This document shows positions 56,480-64,000 of a DNA stretch of 64,000 nt, one piece after another (position 1 is the stretch's first letter; each line of letters opens with the position of its first letter). The position numbers and the translations under genes are program-made. The notes under the pieces were generated by a model. It was given only the letters and a program-made list of their open reading frames with translations, did not search any database and had not been told where the DNA came from. The DNA is from Ectobacillus antri (GTDB lineage Bacteria; Bacillota; Bacilli; Bacillales; Bacillaceae_G): contig NZ_RIAV01000004.1 of assembly GCF_003852715.1 (NCBI RefSeq), positions 62,001 to 126,000 on the forward strand, in the 5' to 3' direction.

Positions 56480-56508
56480 TTGACACATTAACGTACGTTA
56501 GTTAATAT
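56480..56508 (+). promoter_or_regulatory. Strong promoter with palindromic operator
   Basis: TTGACA, 17-bp spacer, TAATAT. The spacer holds the perfect palindrome TAACGTACGTTA (56489-56500), a typical site for a TetR-type repressor. About 220 nt of leader lie between this promoter and the CPBP-like gene. Confidence 0.6.
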
Positions 56509-56716
56509 GTGTATAGAAGTGTTTTTTAGCAGAGAAGAACACATGATGTAGCAAACCGTCTAGGGACTAGTAGCTGCTTATCCCTCGTAAGATTATCAGC
56601 AAAAGCAAAATCTTTTTCGAACTTATTAGATACTACTGTGCAGTTATAGATATGACTTGTGATTCGAAAGTATAGGGAAGGTAAAGCAAACGATTGAAGA
56701 ACACTCATTATAGTGA
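56509..56716 (+). other. Leader before the CPBP-like gene
   Basis: About 210 bp without a supported ORF. AGGGA/TCCCT arms at about 56559-56585 can pair. Could be a 5' UTR or the decayed remains of another gene; I recognise nothing in it. Confidence 0.35.
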
Positions 56717-56731
56717 AAAGGGGAATGTGTG

Positions 56732-57502
56732 ATGAAAAATGAGTTTGCCAATATAGGAGAGTTGAGAATCCATCACGGGATGCGAAATCGGATTAACAAA
56801 AAGGTTATTATATCACTATTTATGCGTACCATTTTATTCGCTCTTTTTGGTGGGATATTCGTCTTATACTTTTTTCTCGAGGGGCATGCGAACCCTTTGC
56901 AAGCAGCGGAAAGATGGTGGCCGTTTCAAGCTATTTTTGCCAACATCGTTACATTTTTTGTGTTGCAATTATTTATGAAAAACGAAGGACTAACATATAA
57001 AAGTTTATTCTGTACGCAACCAAGACCAATAAAAAAGAATGTGTTTGAAGTACTGTGGCTCGTATTTGTCGGTTTTATAATAGGCGGTGCTTCATTATAT
57101 ATTTTTTCTTATTTACTATTAGGATCACTTATTCCTCCTCCTATTATGTTTCAAGAACTTCCTGTTTGGGCAGTTTGTGTAGCTGTAATGCTGTTTCCTT
57201 TATCAAATGCCCTGGCTGAAACTCCTTTATATATTGGTTATGCTTTACCAAGAATACATGCAGCAACTCACAACATCTGGCTCGCTGTATGGATGGCTGG
57301 CTTAGGATTGGCATTGCAACATATCACATTGCCTCTCGTATTCGATGCGCCTTATATGATATGGCGTTTCCTGGCGTTTGTTCCCTTGGCAATTGTACTT
57401 GGTGTGATATTTACAAAAACGAAACGTCTTCTCCCTATTGTGATTGCACACGGAATTATGGATTTACAGCTCGTTTTGCAATTGATACTCCTTTTACAAT
57501 AG
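56732..57502 (+). CDS. CPBP-like membrane protein (possible CAAX-type protease)
   Basis: A 256-residue protein with about seven membrane helices. The C-terminal half resembles CPBP (Abi/CAAX) intramembrane proteases: AETPLYIGYALPR takes the place of motif 1 (normally EExxxR), GLALQH that of FxxxH, and IAHGIMDLQ that of the HxxxN/D motif. The first Glu of motif 1 is Ala, so activity is doubtful. ATG 56732 follows AAAAGGGGA. A promoter with a palindromic operator lies upstream. Confidence 0.65.
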   Translation: MKNEFANIGELRIHHGMRNRINKKVIISLFMRTILFALFGGIFVLYFFLEGHANPLQAAERWWPFQAIFANIVTFFVLQLFMKNEGLTYKSLFCTQPRPIKKNVFEVLWLVFVGFIIGGASLYIFSYLLLGSLIPPPIMFQELPVWAVCVAVMLFPLSNALAETPLYIGYALPRIHAATHNIWLAVWMAGLGLALQHITLPLVFDAPYMIWRFLAFVPLAIVLGVIFTKTKRLLPIVIAHGIMDLQLVLQLILLLQ

Positions 57503-57590
57503 CTGTGTTACAGCTCAATCATGGGCACTTGTTGATTAGTGTAGAAGGAGAAGACCCATTGACCTCCTGCGACAAACAAACCTCTATATT

Positions 57591-57619
57591 AAAAATCACC
57601 GGTTAACCCGGTGATTTTT
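57591..57619. terminator. Bidirectional terminator
   Basis: AAAAATCACCGG-ttaa-CCCGGTGATTTTT stem between the convergent CPBP-like and DUF418 genes. Confidence 0.9.
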
Positions 57620-58733
57620 GCTTTTGAAAACCATATGTTCCTAGGCGCCATATGTATTCCATAGGCCCTTGTGAAAAGTGATTGAGCCAAAGCTTGCTCG
57701 CCCATGCCTGCAGCATATAAAAGCCAATGCAAAATGGGATACCTGTGTAAAGTGGCAGTTTGTTGCTGTTCGTAAAGAATAAGCTAAACAGCGTAAGTGT
57801 TGCAATAGTTTGTAGCAAGTAGTTCGTTAGCGCCATTCGGCCCACATATTGAAGGGGTGTAAGCAGGTGTTGCCAAGTTTGATGTAAACGCAGAAGTGTT
57901 ACTACATAAAAAATGAACAATGTTTTCCCGCTTGCTACTACATAAGGGAATACGGCACCTGAATTATAAATTTCATTTACTGTAAAGTAGGAGATAATTT
58001 TATACCAGCTTGGAAGAGTCAATAAGAACGAAATGATTTGTAGCTTTTTGAGTTTACTATCAAGTTCTTGGGTGCGGCCAAAGATATTTTTTTTACCTGC
58101 ATATAATCCTAGTAGAAAGAGTCCTAATGTTTCTGGTATGTAAACGATGTTAACTGCAATTTGTTCGCTCACAAAGGTAGTAGAACGTTCATTTACTTGC
58201 TTAGTCCAATCTGTTAATGGTATAGCATAAGAAGATATGCTCGCTAAGCTACTGTTATGTGGTGTTAAGCTATAAGCAAAAAATACAAACAGCATGAATA
58301 AAGAAAGTAAACTAACAGACCAGATTAAGATTGTATTTGGTTTGCGATTGTAAAAGAACAAAAGAAAGCAACCTGCAATTGCGTAGGAATGCAGAATATC
58401 CCCGCTCCACAGCAAAATAAAGTGCAGTGTACCAAAAATAAATAACAAAAATAAACGTCGTAAAAATAGTAGCTTTGGTTTATGTGTTTTTTCTTCAGCT
58501 CGTTTCATAAAAATATAAAAACCCAGACCGAACAAAAAAGAAAACATGGTGTAAAATTTTGTTTGAATCACTAAATCGTATAAACATCGAACCAATGCGT
58601 CAATCCCCATATAAGCTCGCTCCTGTCCTGGAACTTCTATCCCTACTAAAGATGGCCAATTGACAAAAAAGATACCGAAAACAGCAAATCCCCTTATAAT
58701 GTCTATTGCCTGAATGCGTGTATGTAAGGTCAT
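57603..58733 (-). CDS. DUF418 family membrane protein
   Basis: A 376-residue protein with about 9-10 membrane helices. It begins with the family's typical RIQAIDIIRGFAVFGIFFVNW, an acyltransferase-3-like start, and ends with the DUF418 block (VGRMALTNYLLQTI, then ASKLWLNHFSQGPMEYIWR). Close relatives in Bacillus include YxaH and YeiB-type proteins. AAGGGAGAG precedes the ATG on the reverse strand. Physiological role unknown. Confidence 0.88.
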   Translation of the reverse strand: MTLHTRIQAIDIIRGFAVFGIFFVNWPSLVGIEVPGQERAYMGIDALVRCLYDLVIQTKFYTMFSFLFGLGFYIFMKRAEEKTHKPKLLFLRRLFLLFIFGTLHFILLWSGDILHSYAIAGCFLLFFYNRKPNTILIWSVSLLSLFMLFVFFAYSLTPHNSSLASISSYAIPLTDWTKQVNERSTTFVSEQIAVNIVYIPETLGLFLLGLYAGKKNIFGRTQELDSKLKKLQIISFLLTLPSWYKIISYFTVNEIYNSGAVFPYVVASGKTLFIFYVVTLLRLHQTWQHLLTPLQYVGRMALTNYLLQTIATLTLFSLFFTNSNKLPLYTGIPFCIGFYMLQAWASKLWLNHFSQGPMEYIWRLGTYGFQKQKSPG

Positions 58734-58815
58734 TTTATCTCTCCCTTCATCATTATTATAGAATATGAGAAAGCAATTTCCAGATTTTTTTACTTTTAAC
58801 GTGCTTCTCCTGCGA

Positions 58816-58821
58816 TATAAT
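58816..58821 (+). promoter_or_regulatory. Possible -10 of the polyketide synthase transcript
   Basis: TATAAT in an AT-rich region; the -35 at 16-17 bp is poor. Upstream of a hairpin at 58868-58900. Confidence 0.3.
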
Positions 58822-58867
58822 AAAAGGGCACAGCAATACTCTTCAAAACAGGCAATAAATCCCGAGA

Positions 58868-58900
58868 AAGCTCCCGATGCGGAGCTTTTATTTGTTTTGT
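58868..58900 (+). terminator. Hairpin in the leader of the polyketide synthase gene
   Basis: AAAGCTCC-cgatgc-GGAGCTTT stem followed by TATTTGTTTT. It lies between a possible promoter and the gene, so it could act as an attenuator. Confidence 0.5.
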
Positions 58901-58960
58901 GTATACTTTGCTTTCAATAAGGTAAATTAAGGGAAATGGAGAGGATTGGAAGTGAAATGA

Positions 58961-60049
58961 ATGCCTAAAATTGTATCTGTCGGTATCGCCCCACCACCAC
59001 ATGTTGTTTCACAAGATACTGTCGTGCGCTTTGCCAAAGAGTTGTTTGGCGACACCTTCAAGGATATCAACCGTCTTTTACGGATATTCGAGAATGGTCA
59101 GATAGAAAAGCGGCACTTTGTTAAAGATCTTGCTTGGTTTGAGTGTGATCATACATTTGAAGAACGTAACAATGCCTACATCGAAAACTCTATATCACTT
59201 GGTGTAAGTGCAATTCAGGAATGCTTACAAAACAAGACTTTTTTAAAAACTGCTGTTGCGCCTGAGGAAATTGAAGCCATTTTTTTTATTTCTTCAACAG
59301 GTATAGCTACACCAACTATTGATGCTAAAATTATGAATGTGCTTCCCTTTCACCCGCACACCAAACGCATTCCAATTTGGGGGCTTGGCTGTGCAGGTGG
59401 TGCTGTGGGTCTTTCACGAGCATTTGAATATTGCAAAGCGTTTCCAAAAGCAAAAGTATTAGTATTGGCCATTGAACTTTGCAGCCTGACCTTTCAGCGG
59501 AACGATATATCTAAAAGCAACCTTATCGGCACATCTTTATTCGCAGATGGCGTGGCTTGTGTACTCATCACAGGAAACAATGCAGCATATGACTCTTCTT
59601 TACCAGTGCTCCCAGTTTATCGCGATTCACAATCGATACTTATGAAGGATGCTGAGGATGTTATGGGGTGGGATATACGAAATAATGGTTTATACGTTAT
59701 CTTTTCCAAAGACATCCCAACCATTATCAAAAATTGGCTACGTCCAAATGTGGAAGGTTTTCTTGCGAAGTATAATATGATTGTACAAGACATTGCACAT
59801 TTTGTTGCCCATCCAGGTGGGAAAAAGGTGTTGCAGGCATATGAGGAAGCACTTGATATGCATGAGGAAAAAACACAGATATCACTTGATATCCTGCGAC
59901 AATATGGAAATATGTCTTCAGCCACGGTTTTATACGTTCTTTCTAAGTATATGCAAATGGTACAAACACCCGGTGAAACCGGACTCATCACAGCTCTTGG
60001 ACCGGGCTTTAGCTCGGAACTTATTTTAGTGGAGTGGGAGGAAGTATGA
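58961..60049 (+). CDS. bpsA: Type III polyketide synthase (chalcone synthase-like, BpsA/BcsA)
   Basis: A 362-residue homodimer-type synthase that makes alkylpyrones from long acyl-CoA starters in B. subtilis (BpsA, 365 residues). The catalytic Cys is in WGLGCAGGAVGLSRAFEY, the His in VAHPGGKKVLQAY and the Asn in YGNMSSATVLYVL. The start follows GGAAGTG; overlaps ypbQ by four bases, so synthase and methyltransferase are coupled. Confidence 0.93.
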   Translation: MPKIVSVGIAPPPHVVSQDTVVRFAKELFGDTFKDINRLLRIFENGQIEKRHFVKDLAWFECDHTFEERNNAYIENSISLGVSAIQECLQNKTFLKTAVAPEEIEAIFFISSTGIATPTIDAKIMNVLPFHPHTKRIPIWGLGCAGGAVGLSRAFEYCKAFPKAKVLVLAIELCSLTFQRNDISKSNLIGTSLFADGVACVLITGNNAAYDSSLPVLPVYRDSQSILMKDAEDVMGWDIRNNGLYVIFSKDIPTIIKNWLRPNVEGFLAKYNMIVQDIAHFVAHPGGKKVLQAYEEALDMHEEKTQISLDILRQYGNMSSATVLYVLSKYMQMVQTPGETGLITALGPGFSSELILVEWEEV

Positions 60050-60591
60050 ACTTTGTTGTCTTTTTCATATTTGTTGTGTTACAGCGAGTAGGAGAACTTG
60101 TGATTGCGAAGAAGAATGAACGCCATATGAAAGAACGTGGTGCGCTTGAATTTGGACAAGCGCACTATACGTATATGGTTCTTATGCATGTATCATTTTT
60201 ATTATGTACAGCGACAGAGGTAATATGGCTTCATAAATCCCCTTCTCCATTATGGCCTATGCTTTTATGTGTATTCATCATCACACAAATCTTACGTATA
60301 TGGGTCATCTCGTCTCTAGGGATCTATTGGAATACGAAAATTATCGTGCTGCCGGGAGCTACAGTAGTAAAGAAGGGTCCTTACCGCTTTATTCGGCACC
60401 CGAATTACTTAGTTGTCATAGTTGAAATTGTAGTTATCCCATTGTTGTTTCAAGCGTATCTCACCGCCTTTTTATTTACAGCTTTAAATATCGCTATGTT
60501 GCGAGTGCGTATTAAGGAAGAAGAAAAAGCTTTAGTAGAAAGTACAACTTATCAAAATGAATTTAACGAAATTTCGCGTTTTACGCCTTAA
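60046..60591 (+). CDS. ypbQ: Isoprenylcysteine carboxyl methyltransferase-family protein (YpbQ/BpsB)
   Basis: A 181-residue membrane methyltransferase with about four or five helices and the family motif GPYRFIRHPNYLVVIVEI in the C-terminal half. In B. subtilis BpsB methylates the alkylpyrones made by BpsA to give methyl ethers. ATG 60046 overlaps the synthase stop codon and follows GGGAGG; GTG 60034 is the alternative. Confidence 0.93.
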   Translation: MNFVVFFIFVVLQRVGELVIAKKNERHMKERGALEFGQAHYTYMVLMHVSFLLCTATEVIWLHKSPSPLWPMLLCVFIITQILRIWVISSLGIYWNTKIIVLPGATVVKKGPYRFIRHPNYLVVIVEIVVIPLLFQAYLTAFLFTALNIAMLRVRIKEEEKALVESTTYQNEFNEISRFTP

Positions 60592-60596
60592 TGCTG

Positions 60597-60625
60597 TTGA
60601 TAATCATTCTCTATCATGATACAAT
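60597..60625 (+). promoter_or_regulatory. Sigma-A promoter within a Fur-box region
   Basis: TTGATA, 17-bp spacer, TACAAT (five of six in both boxes). The -35 is part of TGATAATCATT..., a partial Fur-box match. Confidence 0.6.
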
Positions 60626-60636
60626 TAGTTTAATAT

Positions 60637-60651
60637 TGATAATCGTTATCA
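60637..60651 (+). promoter_or_regulatory. Fur box
   Basis: TGATAATCGTTATCA: 14 of 15 positions of the 7-1-7 Bacillus Fur consensus TGATAATNATTATCA. It lies just after the expected transcription start, so Fur-Fe would block transcription of the downstream small ORF. Confidence 0.75.
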
Positions 60652-60668
60652 GAAGGGCGGCGAAAAGT

Positions 60669-60758
60669 ATGTTGGCAGGCTTTATTGGAGGTACTATCGT
60701 TATTTATACCGTTATTACCAAATACGTATTACAGCATGTCGCCGGAGCGGCAAAGTAA
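60669..60758 (+). CDS. Fur-controlled 29-residue peptide
   Basis: MLAGFIGGTIVIYTVITKYV then LQHVAGAAK: a short hydrophobic, probably membrane-associated peptide with a positive C-terminus. GAAGGGCGG lies about 8 bases before the ATG. It has its own promoter with one strong and one partial Fur box and its own terminator. B. subtilis has small Fur-controlled proteins (FbpA-C), but I cannot show relationship. The transcript could also act as an RNA. Confidence 0.6.
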   Translation: MLAGFIGGTIVIYTVITKYVLQHVAGAAK

Positions 60759-60766
60759 CTTTTTAT

Positions 60767-60802
60767 AAAACTCCCTTTTTCCAAGTGAAAGGGAGTTTTT
60801 TG
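60767..60802 (+). terminator. Terminator of the small Fur-controlled gene
   Basis: AAAACTCCCTTT pairs with AAAGGGAGTTTT around TTCCAAGTG; six T residues follow. Confidence 0.92.
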
Positions 60803-60804
60803 TT

Positions 60805-60833
60805 TTGTTAATACAATGAAAATTTAGTAAAAT
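60805..60833 (+). promoter_or_regulatory. Promoter of dynA
   Basis: TTGTTA, 17-bp spacer, TAAAAT, 38 bp before the gene. Confidence 0.5.
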
Positions 60834-60871
60834 GAACATAGAACATCTTGAGATAAAGGGGACCATAGGGG

Positions 60872-63800
60872 ATGGTTAAAATTATACAATCTAAAGCGCA
60901 ATCCTATCTGTATCTATACAGTATGTGGAAGCAAAAAGAAGATGCAGAGAGCAGTGAGCGACTAGCCGATGTAATCCGCAAATATGAAAAAGGAGAATTT
61001 ATGATCGCATTTTGCGGACATTTTTCTGCTGGGAAATCAACTATGATGAATGCACTGTACGGGGAAGATTTATTACCGACAAGTCCTATTCCTACAAGTG
61101 CAAATGTAGTCAAGGTGCGCCGTGGTAAAAATCAAGTAGTCGCAACTTTATTGTCAGGAGAGCGCCATTCTTATGAAGGCATCTATACAGATGAGCAGCT
61201 GAAGGCGCTTTGCAAAAATGGTGATGAAGTTATTGGAATTGAAATTGCAAGAGAAAATGCGCCGCTTCCGGAAGGTGTAATATTAGTTGATACACCTGGT
61301 ATTGACTCTACAGATGATGCACATAGATTAGCTACCGAGTCAACGCTTCATTTGGCGGACATTATTTTTTATATGATGGATTATAATCATGTACAATCGG
61401 AAGTTAACCTGCAATTTGTTAAAGAGCTAAAAGAGCGCAACAAATGTGTATATCTTGTTATAAACCAAATTGATAAGCATAAAGAGGATGAATTAAGCTT
61501 TTCATCGTACCAGGAAAGTGTGGCAGCATCCTTCTCGAACTGGAATATTCATGTGGATGGTATATTCTATACATCACTTCGAAGTGCCAATTATAAGTAT
61601 AACGAATTCCAAGCGTTAAAGTCGTTAATTGCGAGTCTTATGGAACAACGAGCGACGTATATCGAAACGAGTACAGAGAGAGAAGTTGCATATCTTCTGG
61701 AGAAACATAGAGCCTTCTTGCTACACAAACACGAGGAAACATCTGTAGGTGCTGATAATGTGGATATACAAGAGGTTGAACAGATTTTAACGGACTTGTA
61801 TCGTAAAGAAGAGCAATTATTGCTGCAAAAGCAAACGATAAAAAGTAATTTTTTAAAGGGTTTGGATCAGTTACTGGAAAATGCATACTTGTTGCCGTTT
61901 GAAGTGCGAAGTTTAGCCGAAAGCTATCTAGAGACCGAGCTTTCCAATTTTAAAGTAGGATGGTTTTTTTCTAAGACTAAAACACAAAAGGAAAAAGAAA
62001 AGCGTTTGCAGTTGTTTTATGAAAAATTTCGTGAGACAGCACAAACGCAGCTTGATTTTCATGTAAGGCAATATCTCTTGACTTTTTTGCAAGAGCAAAA
62101 CATATACACAGAAGAAGTTGGTAAGCGAATCTATGGTATTTCAGCAACATTCAGCACTTCGCTTTTAACTGATAATATAAAGCGCGGTGCTGGGTTAACG
62201 GGAGATTACGTATTAAACTACACAAATGATGTCGCAACAGCCTTGAAAAAACAGATTAAACAAACGGCTCTTCACGTAATGGAGGAACAGTTTCTTTTGC
62301 TTGCGCAAAACCTTGAGAAAAATCTCGTAGCAATCCAAAATGAAATTGTTCAGTACGAAAGCAAAAAAACTGCCGAGATGCTTGTAAAAGAACAAGAGCA
62401 AAGTATGTATGAGTATATACAAGAGTTGTACAAAGTTTTTGCAGGGGAAAAACAGCCGGAAATAACAGTAGAATTACTACCTAGCGAATCTTATATTACA
62501 TCTGAGCAAATGTTTAAGGTACAGCATGCAGAAAGCATAAAACTCGTAGAAATAGTTTCTGCTACTCCTTCAGGAGATATCGCAACGGTTATTCAATATA
62601 TTAAGCAAGCGGAAAAATGGATGAAGAGTGTTCCTGCCTTAAAACATTTATATGAGGAAGCTGTAGAAAAAAGACAGAGAGCAGAGACCAAGCAATTTAC
62701 AGTTGCGTTATTCGGCGCATTCAGTGCAGGTAAATCTTCCTTTGCCAATGCCATGCTTGGAAATAAGGTATTACCTGTATCACCCAACCCAACGACAGCG
62801 GCAATTAATAAAATCATGCCGGTTACACAGGAGCATCCGCACGGAACCGTAGTCGTACAATTTAAGACAGCAGATGCACTTTTGGAGGATTTACAGCACA
62901 TTTATAAGTTATTTGAACAAAAAGTAACGACTTTAGAAGAAGCTATTGCCGGAATTCCGGCGTTATTGGCGCAATCGTCACCGAATCCAAGGCAAAAAAC
63001 AACACTAAGCTTTCTTCGGGCGGTGCAATCTGGCTACACGATATTTAAACAGCAACTTGGATGTAAATATAAGACTGAACTTTCACAATTCGCTTCCTAT
63101 GTGGCTGAAGAGGAAAAATCCTGTTTTGTAGAATATATGGAGCTCTATTATGATTGTGCATTCACGCAAAACGGCATTACATTAGTTGATACACCAGGAG
63201 CAGATTCTGTCAATGCACGTCATACCGATGTAGCATTTCAGTATATTAAAAATGCTGATGCAATTTTATTTGTAACTTACTACAATCATGTCTTTTCAAA
63301 AGCAGATCGAGAATTTTTGATTCAACTTGGTCGTGTGAAAGATTCATTCGCTATGGATAAAATGTTCTTTCTTATTAACGCGGCGGATCTTGCGGCGGAT
63401 GAACAGGAGCTACAAACAGTCCAAAGCTATATTAAAGGACAGCTCCTTCAATATGGTATTCGTAATCCGCGCATGTTCCCAATTTCCAGTTTGTTTGCGC
63501 TTGATGAAAAACTAGGGAAGAAAGGAAACTACGGTATTCTAATCAATTCCGGTATGAGTGCTTTTGAAGCAGCGTTCCATACATTTGTATCACGTGATTT
63601 GATGATGGTTTCTTTAACAGACCTTACAGGAGTTGTACGTTCTGCGGAAAACCTATTGCATAAGATCGTAATAGATGCCAAGGAAAGCATAGATAAGAAA
63701 GAAGAAAAGCTTCGTCGCTACAAACAAGAACAAGAGACAATTCAGCATGTTATTGATGCTTACAGTGTATTAACCGAGGAGCAAGCCTTGGCACAAGAAA

Positions 63801-64000
63801 TTCAAGATTTACTGTATTATGTGAAACAACGTGTTTTTTTCCGGTATAATGATGTCTTTTCTGAGATTTTTAACCCTGCTGTTTTACGGAATGATAGCGA
63901 TTCGAAACAACGCTTACGCGAGTGCATCATAGAAATGGTAGATTTCTTAAAGCATGATTTTATGCAGGAAATTCGTGCAACTTCACTTCGTATTGAAAAT
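60872..64000 (+). CDS. dynA: Bacterial dynamin-like protein DynA (YpbR), 3' end outside the window
   Basis: Large membrane-remodelling GTPase; 1043 codons are seen and the frame is open to the last base (B. subtilis DynA is about 1190). It contains two fused dynamin modules: G1 GHFSAGKST with LVDTPGIDSTDD in the first (about residues 50-155), and GAFSAGKSS with LVDTPGADSVNA in the second (about residues 615-780). Long helical stalk regions lie between. ATG 60872 follows ATAGGGG. Works in membrane fusion and repair after damage and phage attack in B. subtilis. Confidence 0.95.
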   Translation, partial: MVKIIQSKAQSYLYLYSMWKQKEDAESSERLADVIRKYEKGEFMIAFCGHFSAGKSTMMNALYGEDLLPTSPIPTSANVVKVRRGKNQVVATLLSGERHSYEGIYTDEQLKALCKNGDEVIGIEIARENAPLPEGVILVDTPGIDSTDDAHRLATESTLHLADIIFYMMDYNHVQSEVNLQFVKELKERNKCVYLVINQIDKHKEDELSFSSYQESVAASFSNWNIHVDGIFYTSLRSANYKYNEFQALKSLIASLMEQRATYIETSTEREVAYLLEKHRAFLLHKHEETSVGADNVDIQEVEQILTDLYRKEEQLLLQKQTIKSNFLKGLDQLLENAYLLPFEVRSLAESYLETELSNFKVGWFFSKTKTQKEKEKRLQLFYEKFRETAQTQLDFHVRQYLLTFLQEQNIYTEEVGKRIYGISATFSTSLLTDNIKRGAGLTGDYVLNYTNDVATALKKQIKQTALHVMEEQFLLLAQNLEKNLVAIQNEIVQYESKKTAEMLVKEQEQSMYEYIQELYKVFAGEKQPEITVELLPSESYITSEQMFKVQHAESIKLVEIVSATPSGDIATVIQYIKQAEKWMKSVPALKHLYEEAVEKRQRAETKQFTVALFGAFSAGKSSFANAMLGNKVLPVSPNPTTAAINKIMPVTQEHPHGTVVVQFKTADALLEDLQHIYKLFEQKVTTLEEAIAGIPALLAQSSPNPRQKTTLSFLRAVQSGYTIFKQQLGCKYKTELSQFASYVAEEEKSCFVEYMELYYDCAFTQNGITLVDTPGADSVNARHTDVAFQYIKNADAILFVTYYNHVFSKADREFLIQLGRVKDSFAMDKMFFLINAADLAADEQELQTVQSYIKGQLLQYGIRNPRMFPISSLFALDEKLGKKGNYGILINSGMSAFEAAFHTFVSRDLMMVSLTDLTGVVRSAENLLHKIVIDAKESIDKKEEKLRRYKQEQETIQHVIDAYSVLTEEQALAQEIQDLLYYVKQRVFFRYNDVFSEIFNPAVLRNDSDSKQRLRECIIEMVDFLKHDFMQEIRATSLRIEN

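Noticed and set aside
56526-56708. 60-codon ORF on the reverse strand in the leader of the CPBP-like gene
   Set aside because: No ribosome-binding site, no recognisable family, cysteine- and leucine-rich composition typical of chance translation.

Overview
The window is a contiguous piece of a low-GC Gram-positive chromosome. Gene order and protein sequences place it in Bacillus sensu lato: it carries the B. subtilis mtrA-gerC-aro-yp* backbone, and proteins such as RecU, PonA and GpsB look close to, but not identical with, the B. cereus type. Spore genes (sspM-like, cotD-like, ypjB, yppG), bacillithiol genes, menaquinone side-chain genes and a type B RNase P RNA all fit an endospore-forming Bacillus-type organism. 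The species cannot be named from the sequence alone. I saw no prophage, no CRISPR array, no tRNA and no intact transposon.

Layout. 1-10.2 kb: folE, the heptaprenyl diphosphate/menaquinone genes hepS-menG-hepT, ndk, then a shortened aromatic supraoperon aroC(aroF)-aroB-hisC-aroA. mtrB, cheR, aroH, the trp genes and tyrA, which flank or interrupt this block in B. subtilis, are absent. 9-13.5 kb: ypiA, ypiB, ypiF and the menaquinol:cytochrome c reductase qcrABC. 13.6-17.8 kb: a manganese ABC transporter mntABCD preceded by two MntR-type boxes. 17.8-26.8 kb: ypjA, ypjB, a YugP-type metallopeptidase, ypjC (reverse), then an operon mazG/ypjD-dapB-mgsA-bshB1-bshA-cca-birA. 26.8-37.5 kb: panBCD behind a structured leader, dinG, ypmA, ypmB, aspB, asnS, dnaD, nth, ypoC. 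37.5-45 kb: recU-ponA (reverse), then yppC and a cluster of small sporulation or unknown genes. 45-51.5 kb: ypsA, gpsB, rnpB, rlmL, a 57-residue ORF, a second DinG-type helicase and an M32 carboxypeptidase. 51.7-53.9 kb: a ba3-type cytochrome c oxidase (reverse), including a 48-residue subunit IIa. 54.2-56.4 kb: guanine riboswitch-xpt-pbuX. 56.7-64 kb: a CPBP-like membrane protein, a DUF418 protein, a type III polyketide synthase with its methyltransferase partner, a Fur-box-flanked 29-codon ORF, and the dynamin-like dynA/ypbR, which runs off the window.

Most of the window is housekeeping: cofactor and amino-acid synthesis (folate, menaquinone, pantothenate, biotin ligase, lysine, bacillithiol), respiration (bc complex and ba3 oxidase), DNA repair/replication and cell-wall synthesis coupled to division (PonA, RecU, GpsB).

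The most interesting non-coding signal is the mazG/ypjD-dapB leader. Three hairpins can be drawn there, two of them mutually exclusive, and the last buries the whole Shine-Dalgarno sequence in a 9-bp stem. Other points worth a second look are a one-base frameshift in an A7 run at the 5' end of ponA, tandem covarying hairpins sharing one decamer upstream of panB, the Fur-controlled 29-codon ORF, an orphan promoter with a palindromic operator, and two non-coding repeat elements.
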